From contig SVOH01000016.1 of assembly GCA_015066515.1 (NCBI GenBank), positions 1-53,655 on the forward strand: 53,655 nt of DNA. The letters are read 5' to 3'. Made by a program: the position numbers and the translations under genes. The DNA comes from Oscillospiraceae bacterium (lineage in GTDB: Bacteria; Bacillota; Clostridia; Oscillospirales; Acutalibacteraceae). The first letter of the stretch is position 1. The number at the start of each line of letters is the position of its first letter. The notes beneath the pieces were generated by a model. That model had not been told where the DNA came from. It did not search any database and was given only the letters and a program-made list of their open reading frames with translations. Below are positions 14,377 to 23,618 of this stretch, in pieces.

Positions 14377-15438
14377 ATGATTACTTTTTATAAAAAGCGA
14401 CAGTTTATAGTTGATTTCATTTATATTTGTATTTGGTCTATGATTATATTTGTCGGATTGAAATTTTTATTTGTATATCTTACCCCATTTTTATTTGGCG
14501 TTGCCATTTCGTATTTTGTACAAAGACCGTCATTATTAATTTCAAAGAAAATCAAAATTAATAAGCGATATTGCGCATCGACTATTTCTGTGTTTATTTT
14601 TTTAATTCTTATTATTGTTTTAATAATTCTTTTTCGATTTTTATATTTTCAATGTGAAAATCTGATTGATTTATTTAGTAATAACTTTAGTGTTGATAAA
14701 TTTTTAAAACATTTAAATAAATTGTTTGATAAATCAAATTCTAATATGGATAACACACTTGGTAATATATTTATAAAAGTTATAGAAAAAATATTGTTAA
14801 AAATAAGCGATTTCATTTCTTCTAATCTTTCTTTACTAATAAAAAAGGTGCCCAACTTTTTTATAAGCGCAACAATTACAATTGTTTTAACATTTTATAT
14901 TTCAAAAGATTACGACAAATTAAAATCATTTGTTATAGGATTTTTTAGCGATAAGTCATTATATAAAATCAGTAAAATTAAAAATATATTTATTGAATGT
15001 TTTATAAAAATATCGATTGGTTATTTATTGATTTATGCGATAACTTTTATTGAGTTGTTAATAGGTTTTACCATTTTAGGAGTAGATAATAAATTTTTAT
15101 TAGCTTTTATTATATCTCTTGTTGACATATTGCCAATATTGGGTACGGGTACCGTGCTTGCACCGTGGGCTGTTTTTGAAATTTTAAATAAAAATTATAA
15201 ATTAGGAATAGGCATCTGTATATTATATGTTATTACAATTATTATTCGAAATTTTATTGAGCCTAAAATTATTGGAAAACAAGCAGATATAAATCCGATT
15301 TTTACACTTTTGTTTATTTTAATTGGTCTTCGACTTGGTGGAATAATTGGTATGATAATTATACCTATTGTTTTAACAGTTGCTTTTACCTATTTAAGAC
15401 AGGAAGTAAATAACAAAAAGGAAGGACCCATAGTGTAA
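14377..15438 (+). CDS. ytvI: AI-2E family permease, YtvI-like
   Basis: An integral membrane protein of 353 residues with about eight hydrophobic helices: two near the N terminus, one near 65-85, and a C-terminal cluster from about 165 on, with a soluble helical stretch between. The signature DILPILGTGTVLAPWAV at about residues 249-265 and the closing IGLRLGGIIGM segment near 325 identify the AI-2E permease superfamily. Among these, the length and motif fit the sporulation integral membrane protein YtvI. The transported substrate is unknown. It is a single gene, divergent from hom. The start is an ATG after AAAGGTGATG with a fairly long gap. Confidence 0.75.
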   Translation: MITFYKKRQFIVDFIYICIWSMIIFVGLKFLFVYLTPFLFGVAISYFVQRPSLLISKKIKINKRYCASTISVFIFLILIIVLIILFRFLYFQCENLIDLFSNNFSVDKFLKHLNKLFDKSNSNMDNTLGNIFIKVIEKILLKISDFISSNLSLLIKKVPNFFISATITIVLTFYISKDYDKLKSFVIGFFSDKSLYKISKIKNIFIECFIKISIGYLLIYAITFIELLIGFTILGVDNKFLLAFIISLVDILPILGTGTVLAPWAVFEILNKNYKLGIGICILYVITIIIRNFIEPKIIGKQADINPIFTLLFILIGLRLGGIIGMIIIPIVLTVAFTYLRQEVNNKKEGPIV

Positions 15439-15494
15439 TTGTTGCATATAATGTACTGTAGATTTAATTATCTATTTATGTCGGAGTGTTTTTT

Positions 15495-15716
15495 ATGCAG
15501 CGCCATGTAATTTTGGTTTCTTCAATTACCTATGCAATTAAGGGAAGGGATTTTCTACGAAAAAATGGAATCAAAGCATATATTGAGAAAAAAATCACTT
15601 CAAATGGAAACGCAGGCTGTGGATACGTTATTGTTGCTGAGGGAAATAAAAGTACTATAACTCATATCTTGCTCAATTCAAACATCAACATTGTTGAAAT
15701 TAATAGTATTGTATAG
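15495..15716 (+). CDS. DUF3343 protein (putative Se/S carrier-like)
   Basis: A compact protein of 73 residues with a ferredoxin-like pattern of alternating strands and helices: it begins with a strand and the SITYAIKGRDFLRK helix, and has a GCGYVI motif near residue 49. DUF3343 proteins are annotated as putative selenium or sulfur carriers because they sit beside cysteine desulfurase or YedE/YedF genes, as this one does. The ATG at 15495 follows GGAG by 8 bases; a GTG three codons upstream is possible. A terminator lies between it and the desulfurase. Confidence 0.75.
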   Translation: MQRHVILVSSITYAIKGRDFLRKNGIKAYIEKKITSNGNAGCGYVIVAEGNKSTITHILLNSNINIVEINSIV

Positions 15717-15721
15717 GTGTT

Positions 15722-15752
15722 AAAAAGCAGTCCTTTTAGGACTGCTTTTTTA
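15722..15752 (+). terminator. Terminator after the DUF3343 gene
   Basis: AAAAAGCAGTCC pairs with GGACTGCTTTTTT around TTTTA. It separates the small gene from the desulfurase, which may receive transcription by read-through. Confidence 0.8.
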
Positions 15753-15777
15753 TAAAATTATTAGAAAGGTGGATTTT

Positions 15778-16917
15778 ATGATATATTTTGATAACGCCGC
15801 TACAACAGGCCATAAACCACAATCGGTCATAAATGCTGTTAATTATGCACTAAAAAATTTTTCAGCAAATCCAGGAAGAAGCGGTCATGAATATTCAAAA
15901 AGGGCAGCAATAGCTATATATAATGTTAGAGAAAAAGTATCTGACTTTTTTGGTAGTACTGGTGCAGAGACGGTTGTATTTAGCCTTAACTGTACACAAA
16001 GCATTAATTATGTTCTAAAAGGTGTATTAAAAGATGGGGACCACGTTATTATTTCCGATTTAGAGCACAATGCGGTTATGAGACCTCTTGGTTCTATGAA
16101 TATTGATTATTCGCAAGCATCGGTTTCTTTTGATGATGATTCTAAAACAATTGATAATATTGTCTCTTTAATTAAACCGAATACAAAAATGATTTTTTGT
16201 AGCGCTGTTTCAAATGTGCTTGGTAAAATTTTACCATTAAAAGAAATTGGTCGGTTGTGTAAAAATAGGGGAATATTATTTGGCGTAGATGCAGCGCAGG
16301 GCGCAGGAGTAATTCCTATTAATATGGTTGATATGAATATTGATTATTTATGTATTGCGGCGCACAAAGGTCTGTATTGTCCAATGGGAGTTGGAATTTT
16401 AATAGCGCGTGGTCCAATTTATAAATCAATTATAGAAGGAGGAACAGGCACGGATTCATTGCAATTACAGCAACCTAAAATACTTCCTGAAATGCTGGAA
16501 AGCGGTACAATTAACCTACCTTTAATATATTCTATAGGTGCAGGAATTGACTTCGTTAAGGAAAGAATTAAAGGTATACTGAAATATGAGAATATGCTTG
16601 TAAAAAGATTATACAATTCTTCAAGAAACAGTAATATAACTTTTTACACAAATCCAAATATTGAGGGTTATGCGCCTGTTATCTGCTTTAATATAGCGAA
16701 CATATCTTCGGATATAGTTTCAAATTATCTTAATGAAAATGGATTTGCTTTACGTGCAGGACTTCATTGTGCGCCAACCGCACATAAAAAAATCGGCACG
16801 TTAAAACAGGGAGCCGTTAGATTTTCACCTTCTATATTTAATAATATTAATGAAGTAGATCAATTGGTAAAAACAATAAAAAATTTTAAAAAAAATAGGA
16901 AATTTTCTATTGATTGA
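15778..16917 (+). CDS. Cysteine desulfurase family aminotransferase (class V)
   Basis: A PLP enzyme of 379 residues that takes sulfur (or selenium) from cysteine (or selenocysteine). It starts with the family motif YFDNAAT and has NPGRSGHEYS near residue 25. The PLP lysine is K197 in AAHKGL and the persulfide cysteine C331 in RAGLHCAP near the C terminus. The short loop around that cysteine resembles the CsdA/SufS group more than IscS. Start: ATG after GAAAGGTGG; a GTG 9 bases upstream lies inside that site. Its DUF3343 neighbour suggests that the sulfur or selenium is passed to a carrier, which is inference. Confidence 0.88.
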   Translation: MIYFDNAATTGHKPQSVINAVNYALKNFSANPGRSGHEYSKRAAIAIYNVREKVSDFFGSTGAETVVFSLNCTQSINYVLKGVLKDGDHVIISDLEHNAVMRPLGSMNIDYSQASVSFDDDSKTIDNIVSLIKPNTKMIFCSAVSNVLGKILPLKEIGRLCKNRGILFGVDAAQGAGVIPINMVDMNIDYLCIAAHKGLYCPMGVGILIARGPIYKSIIEGGTGTDSLQLQQPKILPEMLESGTINLPLIYSIGAGIDFVKERIKGILKYENMLVKRLYNSSRNSNITFYTNPNIEGYAPVICFNIANISSDIVSNYLNENGFALRAGLHCAPTAHKKIGTLKQGAVRFSPSIFNNINEVDQLVKTIKNFKKNRKFSID

Positions 16918-16938
16918 ATTTAAAATTTATGATATTAT
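16910..16938 (+). promoter_or_regulatory. Candidate promoter of cdaA-cdaR
   Basis: TTGATT (16910-16915) and TATTAT (16933-16938) are 17 bases apart. The -35 box overlaps the last codons of the desulfurase gene. About 35 bases separate the -10 box from the cdaA start. Confidence 0.5.
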
Positions 16939-16974
16939 ATATTTGGATAAATATTAAAGTAAAGGACTGATATT

Positions 16975-17886
16975 TTGGGCGCTGTTTTAGATACGATTTA
17001 TACAGTTTGGAATCAGTTTGTGTATACACTTTCAAATCTAAGAATTTTTGATATTATTGATATTTTGGTTATTGCTTTTATTATTTACAAAGCTGTAGAA
17101 TTTTTACGTGAAACAAGAGCCGGTCAACTTGTAAAAGGTATTGTACTTTTACTGGCTTTATATGCTTTTGCCATTGTTTTCAAATTGGCTGTTTTGCGTT
17201 GGTTGTTATCGGCCGTTTTTGGTTCGGCGATTGTTGCTGTTGCAATTATTTTTCAACCTGAACTACGTCGTTTGCTTGAGCGCGTCGGCCAAACTCGTAT
17301 TAGCAATATTCAAACTGTTGGTAATAAAAATGAAGATATAATTAATTCAATTTATATGATATGCAAATCAGCGGGGCAGTTTCAAAAAAACAAAACCGGT
17401 GCGCTTATTGTATTTGAAAGAAAAACTCAACTTGGTGAAATAATCAATACAGGAACACTGATTGATGCTAAAGTGAGTGAGTCTTTAATTGGAAATATTT
17501 TTTACCCTAAATCACCACTTCACGATGGCGCTGTAATTATTCGCGATGGTCGAATATATGCCGCATCTTGTATTTTACCGCTTACACAAAGTACTGCTTT
17601 TTCATCACAATTAGGAACTCGTCATAGAGCAGCTATTGGTATGACAGAAAATTCTGATGCTATTGTTTTAATTGTGTCTGAGGAAACGGGTATTATTTCA
17701 GTAGCTTTTAATGGCCAAATTACTAGAAACTACACGGTAGAATCTGCTTTTGATTTTATTAAAGAAAAACTCGTTTATGAAAATGAACAAGAAGGTGATA
17801 CGCTTTTCAAGCGTGTAATAAAGTGTTTTTCTAAAAAAAATAATGTTGAAAATTCTGTAAAGGAGGAAGAAAATAGTGAAGATTAA
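16975..17886 (+). CDS. cdaA: Diadenylate cyclase CdaA
   Basis: It makes the second messenger cyclic di-AMP from two ATP. The 303-residue membrane protein has three N-terminal helices (about residues 20-40, 47-65 and 68-88), then the DAC domain with SPLHDGAVII (the DGA motif near 183) and LGTRHRAAIG (the RHR motif near 215), both essential in characterised enzymes. The TTG start follows AAAGGA. The next gene, the YbbR-domain partner, overlaps by 11 bases, which is the conserved cdaA-cdaR arrangement. A glmM gene, often third in this operon, is absent here. Confidence 0.95.
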   Translation: MGAVLDTIYTVWNQFVYTLSNLRIFDIIDILVIAFIIYKAVEFLRETRAGQLVKGIVLLLALYAFAIVFKLAVLRWLLSAVFGSAIVAVAIIFQPELRRLLERVGQTRISNIQTVGNKNEDIINSIYMICKSAGQFQKNKTGALIVFERKTQLGEIINTGTLIDAKVSESLIGNIFYPKSPLHDGAVIIRDGRIYAASCILPLTQSTAFSSQLGTRHRAAIGMTENSDAIVLIVSEETGIISVAFNGQITRNYTVESAFDFIKEKLVYENEQEGDTLFKRVIKCFSKKNNVENSVKEEENSED

Positions 17887-19201
17887 ATTTCCTCAAAAAT
17901 ACAGATTAGGTCAGTTGCTTTATAATAAAAAATTTACTGTTGTTTTATCTGTTGTGTTGGCTTTTGCTTTATGGCTCGGTATTTCAATGACAGAAAATCC
18001 AATTCGTCAACAAACCTTTTCGGATTTAAGCGCTTTGGTTACCTTAGATGGTACTGCAGCCGCTGATTTGGGTCTTGGTATAGTTTCGGATGTTGCTTCG
18101 CAAAGATTTTCTGTAACAATCAGTGGACCGAATTATATTGTAAGTTCACTTAAAGCGGAGGATTTTTCCTTGTCTGCTTCAACGGTAGAAATTAATTCTG
18201 CCGGTACCTATAATCTTAAACTTGCCGCCTCAAACAATAGTAACAAGTCGGGATTTACTATTTCAAAAATTACACCTTCTACAATAGATGTTACCGTTGA
18301 TTTTATCGACACCAAAGAATTTACATTGGTTCCTAAGTTGATTGGTGTGAGCGCTGCTGAAGGACTTGTTGCCGAAACGCCTGTTATATCTGATTCACAA
18401 CAAAACACACTAACCATTAGAGGACCACGTTCTACTATCGATAAAATTGCCTCTGTTGCATCTTTTAAAGAAGTAAACGAAACCTTATCTACATCACAGA
18501 CTTTTGATGCGGATGTTGTTTTGTATGACAGTAATGACAAAGTTTTGTATAGATATACTTCTGATGGAACTGTATACGATGCTAATGATAATATAATCAC
18601 AAATTCATATTTATCTTTGACATTTACAAATGTTAAGGTTACTCAACCAATCTCTAAAAGAAAGACTGTTGTATGCAAACCGGTGTTTAACAATCTGCCT
18701 GCAGGGTTAGCTGTTGATGATATTCGTTATTCATTAAATCAAAATAAGGTTACTATTATAGGCACACCAGAAATAGTTGATAAGATTGAAAACATATCCC
18801 TTTCTGCTATTGATTTTAGAAATGTATCAACTAAAGCTGTTCATTTTGAAGTTTCTGCGATTTTGCCAGATGGTGTTAAATTTTTAGAAAGTATTGAAAA
18901 TGTATTTACGGTTGATATTGATGCTAGCCAGTATGCCGAGGTTACTCTTGATATTAAGAATATACGATGTCTTGGTTTAAATAGTGAACTTAAGGCTAAA
19001 ACTGATAAACAAATTAAGAATGTTAAGTTGTGTGGTCCCGCCAAAATTATTAAGAATTTAAAAGCTAGTGATCTTTATGCCGTTGTTGATCTTACTGACA
19101 AAACTGCAGGTGATTATACGGTTGAAGTTATTATTAAGTCTGATGTTTATGATGAGGTATGGCAAATAGGAACATATAGTACTTCGATTACACTTTATTA
19201 A
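17876..19201 (+). CDS. cdaR: YbbR-domain regulator of CdaA
   Basis: The partner and modulator of the diadenylate cyclase, 441 residues. One N-terminal transmembrane helix (about 21-40) anchors a large extracytoplasmic part composed of repeated YbbR domains of about 80 residues; repeated strands such as FSVTISGP, LTIRGP, VTIIGT and VKLCGP mark the repeats. The GTG start lies within the 3' end of cdaA, so translation is coupled. In Bacillus and Listeria CdaR binds CdaA and changes its activity. Confidence 0.88.
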   Translation: MKIKFPQKYRLGQLLYNKKFTVVLSVVLAFALWLGISMTENPIRQQTFSDLSALVTLDGTAAADLGLGIVSDVASQRFSVTISGPNYIVSSLKAEDFSLSASTVEINSAGTYNLKLAASNNSNKSGFTISKITPSTIDVTVDFIDTKEFTLVPKLIGVSAAEGLVAETPVISDSQQNTLTIRGPRSTIDKIASVASFKEVNETLSTSQTFDADVVLYDSNDKVLYRYTSDGTVYDANDNIITNSYLSLTFTNVKVTQPISKRKTVVCKPVFNNLPAGLAVDDIRYSLNQNKVTIIGTPEIVDKIENISLSAIDFRNVSTKAVHFEVSAILPDGVKFLESIENVFTVDIDASQYAEVTLDIKNIRCLGLNSELKAKTDKQIKNVKLCGPAKIIKNLKASDLYAVVDLTDKTAGDYTVEVIIKSDVYDEVWQIGTYSTSITLY

Positions 19202-19214
19202 TATATACCATATC

Positions 19215-19256
19215 AAATACCGCCTCTATAGCATAAAATGTTATGAGGTGGTATTT
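19215..19256 (+). promoter_or_regulatory. Hairpin that buries the next gene's ribosome binding site
   Basis: AAATACCGCCTC (19215-19226) pairs with GAGGTGGTATTT (19245-19256), 12 bp with a single G-T wobble, and the loop can pair further (ATAGCAT with ATGTTAT). The 3' arm contains the Shine-Dalgarno GAGGTGG and ends at the base before the GTG start at 19257. No T tract follows, so it is not a normal terminator; it may hold the site closed. Confidence 0.6.
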
Positions 19257-19598
19257 GTGATTAAATTGATTTTATTTATTTTGATGATATTTTTATCTGT
19301 TTTTGGTATTTGTGAAATTATTTACATATTTAGAATGTTGATAAACTATCCCGGATTAAGAATAAAAAGTTATATTTTTATTGTTTTAAAGAAAGGTTAT
19401 GCGATTAAGCAGTTAAATTACATATGGCAAAAAAGAATTTGGTTTGGCGATTCATATACTACTGGTATTATAGCTATAACAGATTCTCTTAATTGCGATG
19501 AAATTGATTTATGTGTAAAATACGCAAAAAATAAAAATATAATATTTTCTCATACAAATATGTTAAATGAATGTAAGTTTTTACAAGGAGATTATTAG
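19257..19598 (+). CDS. Hypothetical small membrane-anchored protein
   Basis: The 113-residue protein has one strongly hydrophobic helix at about residues 2-30 followed by a basic region (LRIKSYIFIVLKKGY) and a small mixed alpha/beta domain. No family recognised. The GTG at 19257 is 7 bases from GAGGTGG; a GTG at 19248 is inside that site. Its ribosome binding site is closed in a stable hairpin. It ends 4 bases before recD2, so it may act as a leader cistron controlling entry into the helicase gene; that is inference. Confidence 0.6.
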   Translation: MIKLILFILMIFLSVFGICEIIYIFRMLINYPGLRIKSYIFIVLKKGYAIKQLNYIWQKRIWFGDSYTTGIIAITDSLNCDEIDLCVKYAKNKNIIFSHTNMLNECKFLQGDY

Positions 19599-19602
19599 AT
19601 AG

Positions 19603-21822
19603 ATGACTATTAATACTCAAGATGAGTTAAAAGAGATTGAGGGAATTGTTGAAAAAATTACATATAAAAATGAACAAAACGGATATACTGTTTGCACTTT
19701 AAAATCAGGTAAAGAGCATATAACAGTAGTAGGAATAATCCCTTTTATATCAATAGGTGATAATATAAAATTCAGCGGTAATTTTATTGTACATCCTTCT
19801 TATGGCGAACAGTTTTCTGCACAAAGTTATGAAACAATAGCGCCTAAGACAGTAGCTTCTATATTGAGGTATTTATCTTCGGGAATTATTAAAGGTGTAG
19901 GGCCTGCAACTGCAGAAAGAATTGTTTCAAAATTTGGCGCAGATTCTTTGAATGTAATTCAAAATACGCCTGAAGATTTATCAACAATAAAAGGTATCTC
20001 TCTAGAAAAAGCGATGAATATTTCATCTGAGTATAAGAAACAATTTGGAATTAAAGATTTAATGCTTTTATTAAATCCATATCAAATTTCCATGGAAAAG
20101 TGTATTACTATATATCGGCGTCACGGCTCAAATTCTGTTGATAAAATTAAAGATAATCCATATTTACTTTGTTCTGATGATATTGATTTGCCGTTTGAAA
20201 GGGTAGAAACAATTGCGTTTGATTTGGGAATAAGTGCCGATAATGAAATGCGTCTTGCAGCTGGGATTGAATACATTTTACGTAAAAATCTTATGAACGG
20301 ACATACCTGTTTGCCTAGGAAAAAACTCGTTCCTGTTGCTGTTAACTTGCTTGAAAGTGATGAAAATCGAATCGAAATCATATGTGATAAAATGATAGAA
20401 AATCTATTAATCCGAAGTAAAACGGTTAATGATAATGATTATTTGATGCTTCCTGAATATTATAATGCAGAAGAATATATTGGAGCGCGACTTTATGCAG
20501 CAATAAGATATATTAACCCATCTAATGTAATTGATGATTCAGAAATAGCATGCGTTGAAGCGAAACTTGGAATTAAGTTTGAACAGCTTCAAAAAGAATC
20601 TATAATTAAAGCTTTAAATAATGCTGTTTTTATTCTTACCGGAGGTCCAGGCACAGGAAAGACAACAACGCTTAATGCAATTATCGAGATGTTTGAACAG
20701 CGTAATGCAATAATTCAACTCGCTGCACCCACCGGTAGAGCAGCTCAACGTATGACAGAATTAACAGGAAGAGAAGCAAAAACTATACATCGTTTGCTTG
20801 AAGTAGAATGGACTACTGAAAATAAGCAATGCTTTACAAAAAATGAAAAAAATCCACTTAATTGTGATGTAATAATTATTGACGAAGCCTCAATGATTGA
20901 TTCTTTGCTATTTGAAGGCCTTTTACACGCACTTAAATTATCAACAAAGATTATTCTAGTGGGCGATACTGATCAGTTACCAAGTGTTTCGGCCGGAAAC
21001 GTTCTTAATGATATTTTATCTTCGCAAGTATTTTCTTCTGTCGCACTAAAAAAAGTGTTTAGACAAGCGAAAACAAGTACTATTATTACAAATGCACATT
21101 CAATTATAAATGGAGAAAAATCCGATTTATCAAACAAATCAAGCGATTTTTTTATATTGCATCGTGATAATTCATTTGATGTATGCAATACGGTATTAGA
21201 ACTATGTGAAACTCGTATACCGCAAGCATATGGTTTAAATCCGCTTACCGAGATTCAAGTTTTGTGTCCTTCCCGTAAAGTGGAAACCGGTACTATAAAT
21301 TTAAATAACTTATTGCAAGCAACACTTAATCCTAGAAACAACAGTCAACCTCAACTTTCGTATAAAGGTGTATATTTTAGGACAGGCGATAAGGTTATGC
21401 AAATTAAAAATAACTACGATTTGCAATGGAAACGTGATAATGGTGAAATAGGTTTTGGAATCTTTAATGGTGATATTGGTTATATATCTGATATTGATAT
21501 AAAAGGCGGAATGGTTTATGTTAAATTCGATGACAAAGTTGCTACATATTTTACTGAAAACATAGGTGAACTTGAGCTTGCTTACGCTGTTACGGTTCAT
21601 AAAAGTCAAGGTAGTGAATTCGAATGTGTAATTATTCCGCTTCTAGATACACCATCACAGCTACAATATAGAAATTTGCTGTATACTGCAGTTACAAGGG
21701 CTAAAAAGCTTTTAATAATTGTTGGCTCTGAGAATTTATACAATAAAATGTCGCAAAACGATAAAAAAACACTACGATACACATTACTAAAGGAATTTAT
21801 AACAGAAAATGTTAAATATTAA
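19603..21822 (+). CDS. recD2: ATP-dependent RecD-like DNA helicase (RecD2)
   Basis: A superfamily 1B 5'-3' DNA helicase used in recombination and mismatch repair, 739 residues, the usual RecD2 length. Order: an N-terminal OB-like region (about 1-85), helix-hairpin-helix repeats (about 90-200) including GIIKGVGPATAERIV, then the motor with Walker A GGPGTGKTTT at about residue 346, Walker B IIIDEASM near 425, and motif VHKSQGSEF near 665. No RecB or RecC partner is nearby, as expected for the D2 type. It overlaps comF by 14 bases. The upstream AAGGAG is 12 bases from the ATG, a long gap. Confidence 0.93.
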   Translation: MTINTQDELKEIEGIVEKITYKNEQNGYTVCTLKSGKEHITVVGIIPFISIGDNIKFSGNFIVHPSYGEQFSAQSYETIAPKTVASILRYLSSGIIKGVGPATAERIVSKFGADSLNVIQNTPEDLSTIKGISLEKAMNISSEYKKQFGIKDLMLLLNPYQISMEKCITIYRRHGSNSVDKIKDNPYLLCSDDIDLPFERVETIAFDLGISADNEMRLAAGIEYILRKNLMNGHTCLPRKKLVPVAVNLLESDENRIEIICDKMIENLLIRSKTVNDNDYLMLPEYYNAEEYIGARLYAAIRYINPSNVIDDSEIACVEAKLGIKFEQLQKESIIKALNNAVFILTGGPGTGKTTTLNAIIEMFEQRNAIIQLAAPTGRAAQRMTELTGREAKTIHRLLEVEWTTENKQCFTKNEKNPLNCDVIIIDEASMIDSLLFEGLLHALKLSTKIILVGDTDQLPSVSAGNVLNDILSSQVFSSVALKKVFRQAKTSTIITNAHSIINGEKSDLSNKSSDFFILHRDNSFDVCNTVLELCETRIPQAYGLNPLTEIQVLCPSRKVETGTINLNNLLQATLNPRNNSQPQLSYKGVYFRTGDKVMQIKNNYDLQWKRDNGEIGFGIFNGDIGYISDIDIKGGMVYVKFDDKVATYFTENIGELELAYAVTVHKSQGSEFECVIIPLLDTPSQLQYRNLLYTAVTRAKKLLIIVGSENLYNKMSQNDKKTLRYTLLKEFITENVKY

Positions 21823-22504
21823 AAATTTTTTAAAATCGCAACTATCTGCAATATACCCAAAAAAATGTATATGTTGTTCTGAATTAATTGATGAAAATTC
21901 ATATTTATGTGAAAAATGTGAGGCGTCTATTGAAAGAAATACAGAAGATATATGCTTGTATTGCGGTTTTGAAGGAGCGGATTGTGTTTGCAAATACAAT
22001 GTTTATCGTTTTAAACAATTGTTGTGTGTGTTTAAAAATTGTGGTCTTGCGCAAAAGGCATATTACAATTATAAGTTTTATAAAAAACAACATTATTCAG
22101 AATTTTTTGCCTTAGAAATGTGTGCTGCAATTAAAAAACATTTTGGCGATATTAAATTTGATTTTGTATGTTCGGTACCTTCATATATAAACAAAGGATA
22201 TGATCACAGCGGTTTTTTGACTGAAATAATTGCTGAAAATTTAAATTTAATATATGAAAAAAATATTTTATCTTGTGTTAAAAGGGTAAAAAAACAGCAC
22301 AAATCTTCGATAAAGGAACGAATAACAAACACCGAAGGAAAGTATAGATGCAATTATTCAATAAAAGATAAAAATGTTTTGTTAATTGATGACATTAAAA
22401 CAACGGGCGCAACGTTAGATGAATGTGCTAAGGAATTACTTTTTGCTGGTGCGAGCAGTGTATATTGTGTAACAGTATTAGGTTCATCTACCGGTAAAAA
22501 ATAA
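21809..22504 (+). CDS. comF: ComF family protein
   Basis: The 231-residue protein has the ComF layout: an N-terminal zinc-ribbon with CICC, CEKC and CLYCG pairs (residues 15-55), and a C-terminal phosphoribosyltransferase domain with VCSVPS near 120 and the PRPP loop VLLIDDIKTTGAT near residues 191-203. In naturally competent species ComF helps import or handle single-stranded DNA; the family is also common in species not known to be competent. It is translationally coupled to recD2. DprA, another transformation protein, lies 3 kb downstream. Confidence 0.9.
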   Translation: MLNIKNFLKSQLSAIYPKKCICCSELIDENSYLCEKCEASIERNTEDICLYCGFEGADCVCKYNVYRFKQLLCVFKNCGLAQKAYYNYKFYKKQHYSEFFALEMCAAIKKHFGDIKFDFVCSVPSYINKGYDHSGFLTEIIAENLNLIYEKNILSCVKRVKKQHKSSIKERITNTEGKYRCNYSIKDKNVLLIDDIKTTGATLDECAKELLFAGASSVYCVTVLGSSTGKK

Positions 22505-22550
22505 TTTGCAAAATAACAGTTTGTATAATATAATAATTATGGTGATTTAA

Positions 22551-23576
22551 ATGGCAATGGAAATTGGTATAGATATCGGTTCTTCGAAAACAGTTATTTT
22601 TTCAAGTTCTAAGGTTGTTTTAGAACTTCCGAGCATTGTAACTGTTAATAGCGAAAATTATGAACCCGTTTATTTTGGTGAAAAAGCCAAGCAAACTCTT
22701 GGTAGAACACCTGATACATTTGAATGTGTTTTTCCAATAAGAAATGGTATTATTGCAGAATACGATATTGCTGAATCAATGCTAAAAGAATATATGGCTC
22801 AGGCGTTTGGTAATAAAGTTTTAAGACCTAAAATTATGGCTACATTACCTGTTGGACTTACAGAACTTCAGCACCATTCTCTTTCAAACGTTGTTGAAGC
22901 CGCCGGTGGAAGAAACGTTTCTGTAATAGAAAGTCCACTTGCTATTGCGTTTGGTTTGGATCTTGATTTTTCTAAGCCTCACGGTTATATGGTTGTTGAT
23001 ATAGGTGCTGGCACTACCGATATTGCTGTTATTTCAATGGGTGGTATTGCATCGTGTGAGTCGTTTAAGATAGCATCGTTTGACTTTGATTCACAGATCA
23101 TTCGCTATATTCGAAAAGAGTATAATATAGAAATAGGTAATTTAATGGCCGAATCTATAAAAAAACAAATAGGAACCGTCGTTCCAAGGCCTATTGAAAT
23201 TGCTATGGTAGCAAAGGGAAGAAACGTATTTACCGGACTGCCTGAAAGTTTTGAAATTACTTCAGGTGAGGTTTATGATGCTATAATAGAAACTGCTGAT
23301 GCAATATGTAATTCTATTCGACAGGTCCTTTTAAAAACAGATCCAGATCTTGTTTCCGATATTAAGAGCGATGGAATTTATCTTACAGGTGGAGGTTGTC
23401 TTATAAATGGTATGGATAAGCTTATATCTGAGTATACAGGCGTGATTGTTCATACCTTGGAAGATCCTGCACACAGTGTTGTGCGTGGAGCGGCTACAGC
23501 ACTTCGTAGACCTGAATTACTTAAGCATGTTAATTATCAGTTGCGTTCAATTAGGGAACTTACAATTAGTGATTAA
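22551..23576 (+). CDS. mreB: MreB/Mbl-type cell shape actin
   Basis: A bacterial actin of 341 residues that polymerises under the membrane and directs wall synthesis. Phosphate-binding loops GIDIGSSKT (residues 5-13) and VVDIGAGTTDIAVIS (about 149-163), and the adenosine motif YLTGGGCLINGMD (about 280-292), are in place. An N-terminal amphipathic stretch is not evident, and no mreC or mreD follows, so this may be one of several paralogues (Mbl or MreBH type). The ATG follows GGTGATTTAA. The first two-thirds matches the family better than the C-terminal end. Confidence 0.88.
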   Translation: MAMEIGIDIGSSKTVIFSSSKVVLELPSIVTVNSENYEPVYFGEKAKQTLGRTPDTFECVFPIRNGIIAEYDIAESMLKEYMAQAFGNKVLRPKIMATLPVGLTELQHHSLSNVVEAAGGRNVSVIESPLAIAFGLDLDFSKPHGYMVVDIGAGTTDIAVISMGGIASCESFKIASFDFDSQIIRYIRKEYNIEIGNLMAESIKKQIGTVVPRPIEIAMVAKGRNVFTGLPESFEITSGEVYDAIIETADAICNSIRQVLLKTDPDLVSDIKSDGIYLTGGGCLINGMDKLISEYTGVIVHTLEDPAHSVVRGAATALRRPELLKHVNYQLRSIRELTISD

Positions 23577-23584
23577 AATTTTAC

Positions 23585-23612
23585 TTGACAAATCGATTTA
23601 TTGTGTTATAAT
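23585..23612 (+). promoter_or_regulatory. Promoter of infC-rpmI-rplT
   Basis: A consensus TTGACA at 23585-23590 and a consensus TATAAT at 23607-23612 are 16 bases apart; TGT precedes the -10 box. Confidence 0.85.
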
Positions 23613-23618
23613 GTGTAA

